This document shows, piece after piece, positions 37,509-50,153 of a stretch of 64,000 nucleotides of DNA (position 1 is its first letter; each line of letters begins with the position of its first letter). Below the pieces are notes generated by a model, which saw nothing but the letters and a program-made list of their open reading frames with translations, had not been told where the DNA came from and ran no database searches. Source of the DNA: Vanilla planifolia (Eukaryota > Streptophyta > Magnoliopsida > Asparagales > Orchidaceae); contig CM043875.1 in assembly GCA_023846275.1 (NCBI GenBank), positions 39,648,633 through 39,712,632 of the forward strand. The letters run 5' to 3'. The position numbers were made by a program, and so were the translations under genes.

Positions 37509-39911
37509 GAAATTTTTAACACAATTATTTTTTTAATTTAGCTAAAATTTAATGATTAACCTAACATAGAATTTAACAAAGATAATTAATAAGATTAACC
37601 AAGAAAAGGTATAAGAGTTTAAAAAATAAAATTCTATTTATTTGTTAAATCAAGTAGATGATTGAACAATTGAATGCTTTAATAGGATTTAAAATTGATA
37701 CGAATAAAACATATCTTATAATTAATAAGTTAATATTTTATTTCATAATAAAAAAGAAAATCTTATCAAAATTGATTTTTATATCTTTAATCTTTGAAGC
37801 TTGCTGAACACTCAATGGTGTTTTGAAGATCATTAATTTATAATCTTTAAAGATGTATAACTTATTCATTAAAATTAAACCTGATTCATATTAAACAAAC
37901 TCATTAGAATAAATATTAAATATTTATGATTTGATTCATCAAATACAATGATGACCTAACAAATTATGACTTAATGGGTTATCAACTACTGTCCATATTC
38001 AAAATATCATCAAAGTTTATTATATTATAATAATAATCAAATGAGACTTTTAATTACTCTCATTGATTTTCACATCTAGTTCAATGAACTTATTTATCTT
38101 ATATATTCACTCATAGGTAAACTAATAAAGGGCTCTCTTAAATCTGATGTTTAGTCATTAGTTTGTTGACTATATTTGTAAATACAAAAGAATATGATGT
38201 ATTATAATGAAACAATAAAATAATATGCGACTATACATTTTCTCCCTCCTTTAGGGTCACATACATATTATGGTAATTTCAAACTAAGTATGAAAATTCT
38301 TCTTTTTATGATGGAAATTATCACATTTTATAAATTTTTAAAATTTCAAATTTAATATATTTATTCATCTATATTGTATAATTATGTGCCTAATTTTTTC
38401 CAATGTTACATAGAAAATCAACTTATGGTTTAGTGTTTCATATTTTTGACATAATTTGCTCTCTAATCATTATCCTCTTAATCCAATGATAATCATAAAT
38501 ATTCTTAAATGATCCCTTATCAATATCCATCCACAATTTATAAACTTCAAACCCATACTTATAATGACTTATTAGGTAAGACCTATGATCCTATACCTTA
38601 TCACCTTTCACAAAGTGTCTATGTAACAACTATGATGTCACCAACTTGTGAATCCTAATTAACTATGCCAATCAAATTAATAAAACTAAAATCATTATTT
38701 TCCCTAAAGTGTCCAACTCTTATAACAATTATTTGTAACAAAATAAAAAAGAATCAAATATTAAATAGAACTCATGACCACATTAACATAATAATGTTAT
38801 TCATATCATACTACATGATGTAGAAGATAAGGAAAAGTTAAAAATCCATCTCCAAAATAGGTCGAGCCAATCGTCATAAGCTTAACAAGTGAAACTATAT
38901 GGTCTCTGTGTAATACATCAAATGTTTAGATAATTGTTTATTAAAGTCCATATCATAGTCATGTGAAATATACAAAAGTAGGCAGAACAATATAATTATG
39001 TAATTGCAATAATCAAAACATGTTTTTTTGTCATGTCTACTTATTTATTAACGCTTAATTCCTTCCTCTTTTAGTATATTTAAGAAATGAATGGAGTTTA
39101 TCACATTTGAAGGACACAAAAGTCCTACCTAAGAGAGAAATGATAATTAATTATACTTTTAATCCTCTGATAATTCAAAATTTTAACTAATAAAGAGTTC
39201 AAATATAAAAAAAAATAAGTAAACAAAATCTCATTTAATAATTATTTATTTTCTCATATATATATAATTCAATTTCTCAACTATATCCATGATAGTATAT
39301 ACATATAATAAAATTAACTACCATTAAGTCATAATTTTACTATAAAACAACTCATTATGATAAAAACCTCAATACTACATCAAATATCACATCATTATAG
39401 TAAAACTACATCATTATGATAAAGAAAACCACATCATAAAGTCACCAAAAATTCTATATACATATGTATTACATTAGAAGTGACATTATGATCTATTATT
39501 TGCAAAACAACATGCTTCTAGTTCCCAACACCTATTTTTGTATTTCTAAGTATCCCTACTCATGGTACACTTATGTTATGCTTTATAATGCAAGTAGGAG
39601 AGTAAGCATAAAGATTCAATAGATAAATTGATAGTAAAAATAATATATAATAAAAATAAATATGTAATAAAATATATATAATTTTAAGCATTATGTAAAG
39701 ATACATGATATCAAGATAAGTATTTATATTTATCAAATTTGATTTAACCTTAATCATTTTCATCTTCATTTAACATCTCTTTTTAAATAATAAGAGCCCT
39801 AGTTTCTCATAATGACTCTTAAGGATCTCCATTGCATAACTCCTACCATCTCATCATATCCATCTCTTAGATCACACAATAAGTGGTGGTAACTAGATCA
39901 CATAGAAAGTA
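37508..39911. other. AT-rich intergenic DNA, no gene seen
   Basis: No supported coding frame on either strand. The open frame at 39560-39769 (minus) is a low-complexity Ile/Leu/Tyr translation. Repeated short motifs such as CATCATTATAGTAAAAC near 39390-39440 suggest local micro-duplication. Confidence 0.6.
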
Positions 39912-40022
<111 letters not shown>

Positions 40023-40419
40023 TATACATACATTATCTATATAGATCTCAACCACTAGATCACATGACAAGGGGTAGATATTGGATCACACAACAAGCAG
40101 CATCTTTTGATCATACAATAAGAAACTCAATCAATGAGGTATGATGCTAGTGTACCATTACTACTATATCACACAACAAGCAATACTTTGGGATAAGACT
40201 ATGAGAGAAACACATTTTTTAGCTTCATAAGATATTAAGCTTAAAGCTTGAATTCTTTTCCTAATACCATATTGATAGCTTAAGAAGGATTGAAAGACTA
40301 GAAGAATATCCAAAGTATAGGGTCTAAGACTACCCAAGAAAGAGGGAAGGACCACGAGAACATCCAAAATATAAGGGCTATGAGAGTAAAGTCATAAGCT
40401 TGAAAATAGTGAGACATAT

Positions 40420-40580
40420 TTGGGAGGTAAATTTAGTTTGGATCTTATAAGAACTATATTATTAGGTATGTTAAAGTTGAAGAAATTTTGAGATGAATAA
40501 CCAAATAAGAAAGGATCCCTTGGAGAATAACAAAACCTGATTAGTTCTAGACAATGCCTCACTAAAAGAGGTTAAGATGT
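40420..40580 (+). repeat. diverged relative of the 52.6 kb repeat unit
   Basis: The segment TTAGGTATGTTAAAGTTGAA, then AAATTTTGAGATGAATAACC, then AAGAAAGGATCCCTTGGA matches in order the part of the first tandem unit at about 52826-52890. It indicates that the same repeat family is dispersed in the window. Confidence 0.5.
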
Positions 40581-43500
40581 TACACTTTCATTCTCTTCCT
40601 TTTTATTATTTTATCATACCACATAAAAATTTTCATATATATAACATTTTATTTACTCCATATAAAATTGTTGATTTTCACACTCTTATCCCTTTAATCA
40701 AAGACATATAATAATATACCAAGTCAATTATGCTACATTAATCATGAAGAATTGTAATATCTATGCACATGTTGGTATGTCATACTACTAATATCAAGAT
40801 ATACAATGCATAGGTATGAAAGAATGATTGCTTACACTATATTATTCAATATAAAAATTGCATAAAGAACTGATTACTTTCATCGTAAATTATTCAGTTT
40901 ATTTACCTAAATTTATGGAGATTATTTTGCTATCAATTCCCTTTTTGTTCTTCACTTCTTACACAAAAAATAGCATATGAGAATCACGTTCACTTATTCC
41001 AAACATTATATTAAATTACTTATTTTGTGTGCTCAGTGACTTTTCTAATTTCTACAATGCATTAGAAAATAAAGTACCATATGCATGCAACTAGATTATT
41101 TAACCCCATAACCTAGATTACTGTCTCAAATATGCATAAAATAGTAATTCCAAACTGATAACAACTCTCTTAAACTAAATCAAGTCCTTTAAATTCATTT
41201 CCTTGAATTTCAAACTATAAAATCAAATGAAATAGTAGAACAACTACTTAGGTGCATCCTTAATGTTTTAATAATCATAAATCCTAAGAGTTATCATAAT
41301 GCCACCATCAATAGCCTTTAATCCTATGCATAATTTTAATGAAAAGGATATTATAACTTAGCTCAATTCCAATATTCTTCCCTATTATGATCTACGGTTA
41401 GCCACAACTGATATTTTAAGATGCTCGTATATAATAGAATTAAGCATCAACTTGCAACAAATAGAGAACAAACATTTAATGATAGTATAAAAAACCTATC
41501 AAATCATCTCTTGAATTCTTGAAAGTTTCCATGACTACTGGTTGCTATATGCCAACATCATATCACAATTATTTTGCTTTTCGATTTGTAGTGTTTTCAC
41601 CTTTCTATTCATTTGTGAAAGTCCTCTTTGAATTCTTCTTGTTTCTTTATGTAAAGCTTGAATCCCTTTGCTTTCTACACAAGAAATTCTTTCAATTTCT
41701 TTATCTCTCTTATGCCTTCCCTTTATGTCTTCTCCTACTTGGCTACTTCTCCCAATTTTTTGAATGTTTCTCCACACAGCCTGAGCTTCCCTTCTCAAAG
41801 CATTCAGCTAACTCCTCCCCTTCCTGTCGCTTCAGATCTCCACAAGGCTTAACTTTCCCACTCTCAACACTTCTTTTTTCTTTCAAAGGTTTCCTCTACT
41901 TGGATTCATTGTCAGGTTTGATTTCGTTGTTAGGAATTAGAGTTATGTTTTAGGAAATCAGGAATAAAATAAGAAATTAAATAAAACTTGGGTATTTCAT
42001 ATGTTTCTTGTATTTTTTTTGGTCAATTTGTCTTCTCAAAATTCATCAACCATTTCTATATGATTCATCTTGATGATTTCTACTTATTAGTCAATTCTTA
42101 TATTTTATTATACATTTTTTAGCATTTTTAATAATTTTTAATTATAAAATTCATTATATAAATTATTTTATTTCTTTTAAAAACCATTTAATTTCTAATT
42201 TTGTGATCATGACATTTCCTTTTTTGTAATAAGATTTTGTGATGATCATTTTTATGAACTTTGACTCAATGAAATTTTTTATATTTATTTAATTATTTAA
42301 TATTTTTAGTAATTTTAAAACATCTTTAAACTTATAATTTAATTAATTATTTAATCCTGCAAAACTCTTAGCTTTCATTTTATCACTTAAGAAATTTCAA
42401 TTTCAACTAATTTAGTATTGTTGAATTTCTATAATTCTTATATTTTTTACATTTCAACTCATCTTTTGAAGTGTTATATTTATTTTTGAAAATATATAAT
42501 TTTTTTAATAAATTTTTAAAAATTCATAAAAATTGAAAAATAAATAAATAGTACAAAAAATGGTAAAATTTAATTTTTCAAAGATAAAGATTATTGAGTT
42601 TAACATTATGTCCTAATTGGCTTAATTCTAAAATAATAATCTATAGAAACTAGGATGATCCTACACCACAAGTTATATTCATTCTTAGATAAAATTGTGT
42701 TAGAGTCATCTCATTATGTTATCTACCATGTAATATATATTCCAATCCAACACAATTCTAGCATTTTTTATTATCATTTTACATGCATTCTTACTTATTG
42801 CATTTCCTTTATTTCATGATTTTTATGATCTTTTTTATATTTTTAAGAATATTTGAGAGATTATTACACTTATTACATAGGTTATAATCATAATTATGTA
42901 CATATGAAATTCTACTAAAAGTGCATATTATCGTAAGCATTTTTTGGTAGCTTTTTGTAGTGAAGTTTTTAAAAGATAGTTTTTTTTTACACACTTGGTG
43001 AGGGGACTCATTGCTTGAAATGATTTTGATATTTCTGTGAAGGCCTTATAGAAGGTGACCTATTACTGGTTTTTTACTAAAAAATGCCACACCTTTGTAG
43101 ATCATAGTGCTAAGTCTTCTATGGCATATCATTTGTTTTATTTTTTTTCTCTATTTTCATTCATTACTTGAATGTAATTTCAAAAACAAAAGCATATCTT
43201 TCGTGTTTTTCTTTGATCTTTATGCCATCTTACTTATTCCAAAAAGTACAAAACAAATCGTTATGTTTATGTTACTACTACATTTGCTGTTAAACTTCAT
43301 GATTATGTCTTTAATTTTAATCATTAATTAACTTGCATGAATAAAAAAAATTCTGTTCATTTGTGCTGAAATTTAATATCATTTTGCATACTTTGATTAG
43401 TTAAAGCTATGTGAAATAATAACATAAGGCTTTAGTATCCTTAAGACAATTTACATTATAAGTTGTGATAATGTAAGTTGTCTAAAATAGATATTTTCAA

Positions 43501-45615
43501 ACAATATAAAATACAAAACTTTTGCATGAAACCTCATTATATTTTGTGTTTTAGTGACATAAGAAAACTATAAACATGTATGTGTGTCACCATCAGTTTA
43601 CAATTATTTTATTATTTAGAATATTTATTTACTATATCATGCATTTGTAATCATATTCAGGTTTTTTTATCACATTAAAGTTCACTTTGATTGATAATTT
43701 AGAAGTACTTACAGGATTGGGCTGAAATTTCTACGTTTTTTTTTCCTAAGTCACTTTTTTGTACTCAACTTGAGTTCAAACATACATATAACAAGAACTT
43801 CTTAGAGGTCTGCTCAGTTTGGAGGTTAAAATTGGTAAATTTAACTACAAAATCTAACATATCTTAATCTCATTAACTTAAACCAACCCTTATCCAGAAA
43901 TTAAGTTAACCCAAAAAAAGTATAACACATCCCTTTCTCTGGAATAAAGAATAATACATCGTTCTTCCCAGAAATGATTGTATTCTTTCTTTTTCTCATT
44001 CTGTATTAAGTTATTAAACAAGAAAGCGTACAATATTTGATTAAAATTCGCAAAAAGACTTGGTTAACATTCGAACAAATTTTGAATTTAAACTTATACG
44101 AAGTGTAAATCTCATTCCAAGCAAGTTTTGCAAGAATCCAGTTACCTGCAAATACTAAAACTGTTAGTTATTCGATCTTGACTTTACTCAATCATGGCTT
44201 TTGATCAAATAAAAGTTCTTCATTCCCCTTTGTTCAAATTCAAGTAGTTTGATTTATTGTTCATGTGAGATATGCACTGTTTGTTGGTAATCAATTTAAG
44301 CTTCAGATGCATATGTGAATCTTCATGAATTCATTCATCTCTATGCTTAAAAAGGCTTATGATAACATGCATAGTTATTTTGATTTTAATTGACTTTAGC
44401 TCATGATTAATTTTGTTAATAATCCAGTGGAAGCCGAAGCTGCCATTCTCTGTGCAGAGGTAGAACTTAGATGATCTGAGTTAAAGTTAGAATCAACTCT
44501 AAGAAAGAATACTTGGCTTAAACTTGGCCAAACCACCAGATTAGATAACTTCAATACCTTAGAACTGAGTTAAAGTTGAACCTCTAGAAAGAAAAATAAT
44601 TAAGCATAGAATCTATGAAGATTACACCTGAAATAGGCATGCAAAAGAATTTTGAAGAGCAAAGTTTAATTCCTTGATAATGAAAGAACCTTCAAGATTC
44701 TAGTCGAGTTTGCCAACTATGGTTGTTCCTCGGCTTGTCTCGGTTTACTCGAGACAGGTCATAGGGAGTGAACAATCATTTAGATTGAACCGTTTCAAGG
44801 TTCTTTGAACAAAATATCTGTATTACTACAACAAAATCTTATCACAAGTGTTAAAGGGTTTTGGGCATTAGAGAACAAAGAAAAGAGAATTGTGTGTAAG
44901 AAAAAAGTTGTGAAGGCATATATATATGGGAAGATAAAATATGACAAAGGCATGAGTGTTATGGGAAGGAGATGGATAAAATAACATTTTTAACTATTTA
45001 TGATTACTTGACGTATGAGATTATGAGTAAAAGTTTAAGAGAAATAATTATTGCACCTTATAACACAAATTAGAATCCTTACATATGATCAATAGCCTAA
45101 TCAACAATTTTGATGTGAAATAAAGATTATATATGTTATGCATATAAAAAGACATAACCAATAAGTTACAATTACAAATATCGGTTAAATTTTATTATTG
45201 GAGATATAATAAATTTAGATATGAAAACAAATAATGAAGATCTTAATTTATTATATTTTATGCTCTTTATTTGAATCTATAAAAATTTTAGAGACACAAC
45301 ATTATGGGGTGGAGAATCATAAGTTTGTAAGAAGTTAAAATCTCATTTTTGTTAAAAAAAATGATTTCTAAGCCTAATGAGGATATTGTCATTAATAAGG
45401 CAAAAGGTAAGGTAGAGGATTACTTGATTTAAATTGAAAAATTGAACCAAATTAACAAAGTTCAACTAATTAAGCTCAATTTGAAAAAAAAAAACTGATT
45501 GGATTTTTTTACCAATATTTGATATTTCTTTCCATTTTTTGTTCGGATTTAAATCTAAAAAATTGAAACCACCAAAAAATTTGAACAACCATGTTATATT
45601 ATGTTTTTCAATTCA
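40581..45615. other. AT-rich intergenic DNA with one unassigned open stretch
   Basis: No gene is recognised. A 1.0-kb neighbourhood around 41.5-41.95 kb is less decayed: the plus strand is open from an ATG at 41531 to 41953 (Phe/Ser/Leu-rich) and the minus strand is open at 41535-41798 with a charged, Lys/Arg/Glu-rich translation (KRDKEIERISCVESKGIQ). The minus reading looks more protein-like and may be a gag fragment, but no diagnostic motif is present. On the minus strand at about 44.85-44.93 kb a TATATATA motif precedes a CT-rich leader-like stretch, with no open frame after it. Confidence 0.4.
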
Positions 45616-45619
45616 ATTT

Positions 45620-48600
45620 TATTGTTTGTTTGATAAAGTTCTTAGATTCAAATTCTAATGTTGTTTTTCAGTGGTTGTAATAGAGACATATGAAGATTAA
45701 TGAATCATGAATTTAGCTTATTGATTGATTTTATATGACTTCTTATATAGATTTATTTTTCATTAATGAATCATGTGATATGTGATAGGGATTATGTTGC
45801 TGTGGGAGACAATGCAAAGTATAGGATCGTTTGTCTTGACACAATATAATTGAAGACTCATGATGATATGATTAAAATTTTGTTTGGTAATAAATATTTT
45901 TAGATATGAAAAATAACCTTTTATCATCAAGCGCTATTTGTCATGATGATGCAAGTTTTTTTTGAAAATGTTGAGATACTTCGAGTTCAGAAATGTGTAT
46001 TGATTACTAAAATCTAGAAAAAATTTGGAGAACTTTATCAAATTATAAGAAAACTACTTCAAGTTCATCCTCTTTGGTTAATTTTGAGAAAGCATCATGA
46101 TTTTAATAATCGTAGAGTTGATTCTAAAGTTGTAGTTAGAATTTCATGAATTTTGTGAGATACTTATTAAAGAAAAGACTTTAGGATATAAATAAGATAA
46201 ATCTCAATAATGAAGGATCAATTTTAGTGTCAATGGTATCATAGAAGCATTCAAGTTGATGAGAAGGTAACTTTTGAGGTGCAAAAATTATGTGACAAAT
46301 ATGCTTTAGCCTTTATGATTCTATGTCGAATTGGAGCATGTATACTTAAGCAGCCTCTCATTGGTGGAGAGTGCAAAAAGAAAAATGGATTTAGGTGATT
46401 ACATGATGCTCAATTCTTTAGGAATTTAGAAACTAAATAAGTGAGGTTAGAAAAGAATAAAAAGTTATATATTTTAGATATGATGATAATATAGAATCAT
46501 GAGAGAATTATTAAGATATTGTCTCAATATAAATATTTATAAACTTTATAGCTAAATTATTATTTGTATGAAAACATTAGTTTAATGTTTTAATATCAAG
46601 ATTTGGTTATTATATATCAAATGTGATATACATTACCTAGATATATCCTCAATAAAAATATCTCTAGCATTTTCGTGATTTTCATATCTATAAATACCAA
46701 ATATGAAGATGATAAGAAGCATAATACCCTTCATGGCAATTATAAGTCTTAGTTTGTGAAAGTTTTTGCTTTGTCAATTTCATAGATCACTTAAAATTGT
46801 AATTTTGTTACTTGATGCTCATCTTAGTGTTGTCTAGTAAAGTTCTTTTTTGAAGTAAAAGAAAATATCTTTGATACATCATTATATATATCTTTTTTAT
46901 TCTATGTTGAATCTATTTGATTAAATAGAAGTTCAAAGGATTTCTTTTCTAATGAAGCTTTTAGTGTACTTTGAGATCTAGAAACATTGCTTTTTCTTTT
47001 TATTTTGTATATCACTATTATAGCTTCTTGATTAGTAGAAAGTCCTCCTTCAATATAAGCATAGGCTAATTTTGACTAAAACATATGAATCATTGTGTTC
47101 TTTTATTATTGATCTCTATAGTTTATTATTTTGTTAATTGTCACATTTATTCTTACATATGTTTCATCACATTAGTGCCACTCATCACGACTTGCATCTT
47201 CTATATAATTATATTTATTTATTAGTAGTATGATACCAATTACAACAAATTGTGTTCGAATGTACTAACAAAATATGGTAATCAACACATTAACGTGCTA
47301 CATATAATGATACACTTTACAATATCGTCCACAATGATGGGACTTCAAAATAACTCACACGGCATCTAATAATATGATAACTTAGTTGTGATAAATGAGG
47401 CATATTATTGTATGAATATGACAATTAAAATAGAATATAATGTGTAGCAACAACTTGGATCATATAATGTTATATTCCTTATGTGCATGTCTTACCATGT
47501 AGGTCAAGCCACACTTCACATTGAGAGAAATAAACTAAAAATAACAAGAGCTAGTCAACAAACACAAGTTTGGAAAAAACTTCGTAGATTCAAATTCTAG
47601 TATCGTTTTTTGGTCAGAGTATGCAAAAATCAATAAGTTATGGATTTTGCTCATTCATTTCATATGATTTCTCATATGGATTTGTTTTTCATGTACAAAC
47701 CATAAAATGGGGTGGTTTATATTTATGTTAGAAATAATGTAAATTGCAAAATTATAGGTCTTAACAAATTCATTTCATTATATTAAATTGTGGGTGAAAA
47801 TTTTAAAAATATTATCTTAATATTAATATATCTAAACTTCATATTTAAATTATTATTTATTTGAAAAAAAACAAATTCAATATCTTGATATTTGGATATT
47901 AAGATTTTAGTGTTATAAATCAAATCTAAGAGATATGATAGTTCAGTATATTATTAGCAAAATATATCTCTAATTTATTCATGTTTCTCATATTAAAAAA
48001 TAATTAATCATGAAGGTGATTATATTCATAGAATGAGTCTTATCTTTCAAAATAATTTTAAGGTACAATTTAGAAATATTTTTTGCTTCATCAATATCTT
48101 TAATTTATTCATGCTTCTCACATTTAAAAAAAGTAATCATGAAGATGATTATAGTCATAGAATGACCTTTTATCTTTCAAAGTAATTTTAAGATCCATTT
48201 TGGAAATGTTTTTTGCTTCATCAATTTCATAGTTGACTTATAATTATTGTTAAGGTACTAAGGTTTCACCCTAGTATCATCATCATTACACGTTGATGAT
48301 ATCCCTTTTCAAAGTAAAACTAATATTTAAGATACATCATTTGTTCATATCTTTTTTTTTTTTTATGATGAACGAATTTGATTAATGAGATATTTAAATT
48401 TTGTTGTTGAAGATTTAAGTGTCTTTTTAAGATGGACAAAAAAGTTTTATTTGCTCTCTATTTTATATATTGTTAGCGTGGCCTCTTAATTGGTAGAAAA
48501 TACTCTTCTTTTTCTATGAATGACAATAATCTTATTCTTTTATTTTTGATCCCCACAATTTATTATTTTGACGATTATTGTGTTTATCCTATAAGTTTAC

Positions 48601-48985
48601 ACATATTTGTAACTTATTATAATATATGCCTTATGTGCAATCATTATTTAAGTTTTAATAATATGAACCTAACTACATCAAATAATGTTTGAATGTACTA
48701 ACAAAAAATGTCAATCAAAATATTAACATAATGCAGATGATTAATTACACACACTTTATGACATTATACATTATGATGACATCTCAAAGTATCTCATATT
48801 ACATTTCATAAGACATCTTGATCATGATAAAAGATGTATTTCATTACATAAGTATACAATGTGAAACTAATAACTTACCAACTTGGGATACCTCATGTGG
48901 GTCCTCATCATTTTTTACATACAGAAGATATGACACGGGTCATCCTCCAAAGAAGTTGCTTAGCCAACAAGCAACATTTTTTTAA
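45620..48985. repeat. large degenerate tandem duplication (two copies)
   Basis: Copy 1 spans about 45620-47570 and copy 2 about 47575-48985. Shared landmarks in the same order: TAGATTCAAATTCTA (45645 and 47588); TTATTTGTATGAAA versus TTATTTATTTGAAA (46560 and 47840); TTGCTT...TCAATTTCATAG (46773 and 48221); TCTTTTATTATTGATC versus TCTTTTATTTTTGATC (47100 and 48537). Copy 2 lacks roughly 0.5 kb corresponding to about 45.9-46.45 kb and has its own extra internal duplication of about 130-150 bp (about 47.95-48.23 kb). No coding potential is recognised. It ends about 0.5 kb from the bZIP stop codon. Confidence 0.7.
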
Positions 48986-48999
48986 CGTCTAAATGCAAT

Positions 49000-49477
49000 T
49001 TAAACGTCAAAAAATGAAAAGACTTGACCTAGACATCAATACCCTCTTTTATGACTTCATCTCCTCAATGTACTGATCTGCTCTTTGACAAAGACACCTC
49101 TTTACTTAAAGAAATAATGCATTCAATGCACTTAATTTCTTGACAATTTCAGTAAAAAAATATTACTAAACTACAATTATCATATAAGTTTTCTATGCTT
49201 TTCTTGATAGAAGCATGCACACTTCAAATATATTATGTGACACATCTGTGACCAATTTGCCTTTAAAAATGATTGTACACTAACTTTATGAGCTTTGGTC
49301 TGCCATTACCATCCAGGAAGAAATAATGGTTTGATTAAACATAAATAACATCAATTATTGCTCTCACTAATCATATTTGCTTACATAAGCAGACCATTGA
49401 TGCTTCTTTCTTAAATCAAACGTCCCTTGAATAAATTTCTGATTGCATATGTGATCTTTCTTCATCAATCCCATAAT
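49000..49477 (-). other. bZIP 3' flank
   Basis: Non-coding; it should contain the 3' UTR. It is less AT-rich near the gene and merges at about 49.0 kb into the end of the tandem duplication. No clear AATAAA signal is seen on the minus strand. Confidence 0.4.
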
Positions 49478-49861
49478 CTAGTAGTAATACATTTGTGAGT
49501 CTCCTGCGCTGGAATTCATATTCATGTATTGCAGTATGCCCACAAGTGAGCTCAGCCTCGAGTTGAGCTCAATAATCTGAGCTCTCAGCACAGAGTTTTC
49601 AGCCTCCACAAGCAGGTGTTGATTTGTGATGAAGTGATGGTTGTCCAAGAGCTGGCTGTTCTCCATCCTCAGCTGGCCAACCTGTGTTGCTAGTTCTTCC
49701 AAACGCTTTTGCTTCCTGACCCTGCACCGCCGGGCCGACTCCCGGTTCAAGAGCATTCTCTTCCTCTTCTTCTGATCCATCAGTGCCTGAAGCTCCTCCT
49801 CTGAACCAGATTTATTGAGCAGGCAAGATGACCCAGTTGAAGCACCACTTGGTGAAGCCAT
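49478..49861 (-). CDS. group S1 bZIP transcription factor, bZIP11-like
   Basis: This encodes a 127-residue, intronless bZIP factor. Group S1 factors bind ACGT/ACTCAT-type promoter sites, usually as heterodimers with group C bZIPs, and control amino-acid and sugar starvation responses. The basic region is about residues 31-53; the invariant Asn39-x7-Arg47 pair is present within NRESARRCR. The zipper follows with heptad residues L57, L64, L71, I78, V85, L92, L99, L106 and Asn at a-positions 68 and 89. VEAENSVLRAQ (85-95) is the S1 hallmark. Odd points: residue 46 is Cys and residue 38 is Leu where plant S1 proteins nearly always have Ser, and the tail after the zipper is short, ending QMYYY, against about 159 residues for Arabidopsis bZIP11. 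Regulation: the leader carries a conserved sucrose-control uORF, so translation should fall when sucrose is high. The exact S1 orthologue is not decided. Confidence 0.95.
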   Translation of the reverse strand: MASPSGASTGSSCLLNKSGSEEELQALMDQKKRKRMLLNRESARRCRVRKQKRLEELATQVGQLRMENSQLLDNHHFITNQHLLVEAENSVLRAQIIELNSRLSSLVGILQYMNMNSSAGDSQMYYY

Positions 49862-49999
49862 TAGAGTTTGATCTCCTTTTCTTTTTTAATTTTGTTTTGA
49901 ACGTGTTAGATCAAAACTATGAAAACCCAGTAATTTTTTGTAGACTGGTTTTGTTTCTTGGAATGATTACGGAATATGTTTGCAGGTAATTATAGAAAA

Positions 50000-50122
50000 T
50001 CACGAAAACACATAGAACCAGTAAAGGAAGACGACGGAGAAGGATTGCATCAAATGGTTCCTGCGCAGGAGAGTGGAATTTACCATACACCCTGAGAGGA
50101 CCTCACTTGGGATAGGCGACAT
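50000..50122 (-). CDS. sucrose-control uORF (SC-uORF) peptide of the S1 bZIP leader
   Basis: A 40-codon upstream ORF in the bZIP leader. It begins MSPIPSEVLSG and ends SFSVVFLYWFYVFS then TGA, the near-invariant C-terminus of the Arabidopsis bZIP11-type SC-uORF peptide. In that family the nascent peptide stalls ribosomes at its stop codon when sucrose is high, lowering translation of the main ORF. The tail residues known to matter (Trp, Tyr, Phe, final Ser) are all present, so it should be active. Its stop lies 138 nt upstream of the main ATG, with no other ATG in between. It is read in a different frame from the 50073-50300 plus-strand open frame, which is chance. Confidence 0.95.
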   Translation of the reverse strand: MSPIPSEVLSGCMVNSTLLRRNHLMQSFSVVFLYWFYVFS

Positions 50123-50153
50123 CAATCAGAGACATGAAGAGGAAGAGCTGCAT
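50103..50153 (-). CDS. second short uORF overlapping the SC-uORF start
   Basis: A 16-codon ORF (MQLFLFMSLIDVAYPK) starts 31 nt upstream of the SC-uORF ATG, in another frame, and stops 20 nt after that ATG begins; an internal in-frame ATG lies at 50135. Ribosomes that translate it would bypass the SC-uORF start unless they scan past it, so it could tune SC-uORF use. A start-stop pair (ATG TGA) also lies further upstream at 50280-50285. Translation is unproven. Confidence 0.55.
   Translation of the reverse strand: MQLFLFMSLIDVAYPK

Noticed and set aside
41519-41953. 144-codon plus-strand open frame as a gene
   Set aside because: It opens with TTG and has a Phe-rich composition, no domains and no splice or promoter context. 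The antisense reading is more protein-like but also unrecognised.
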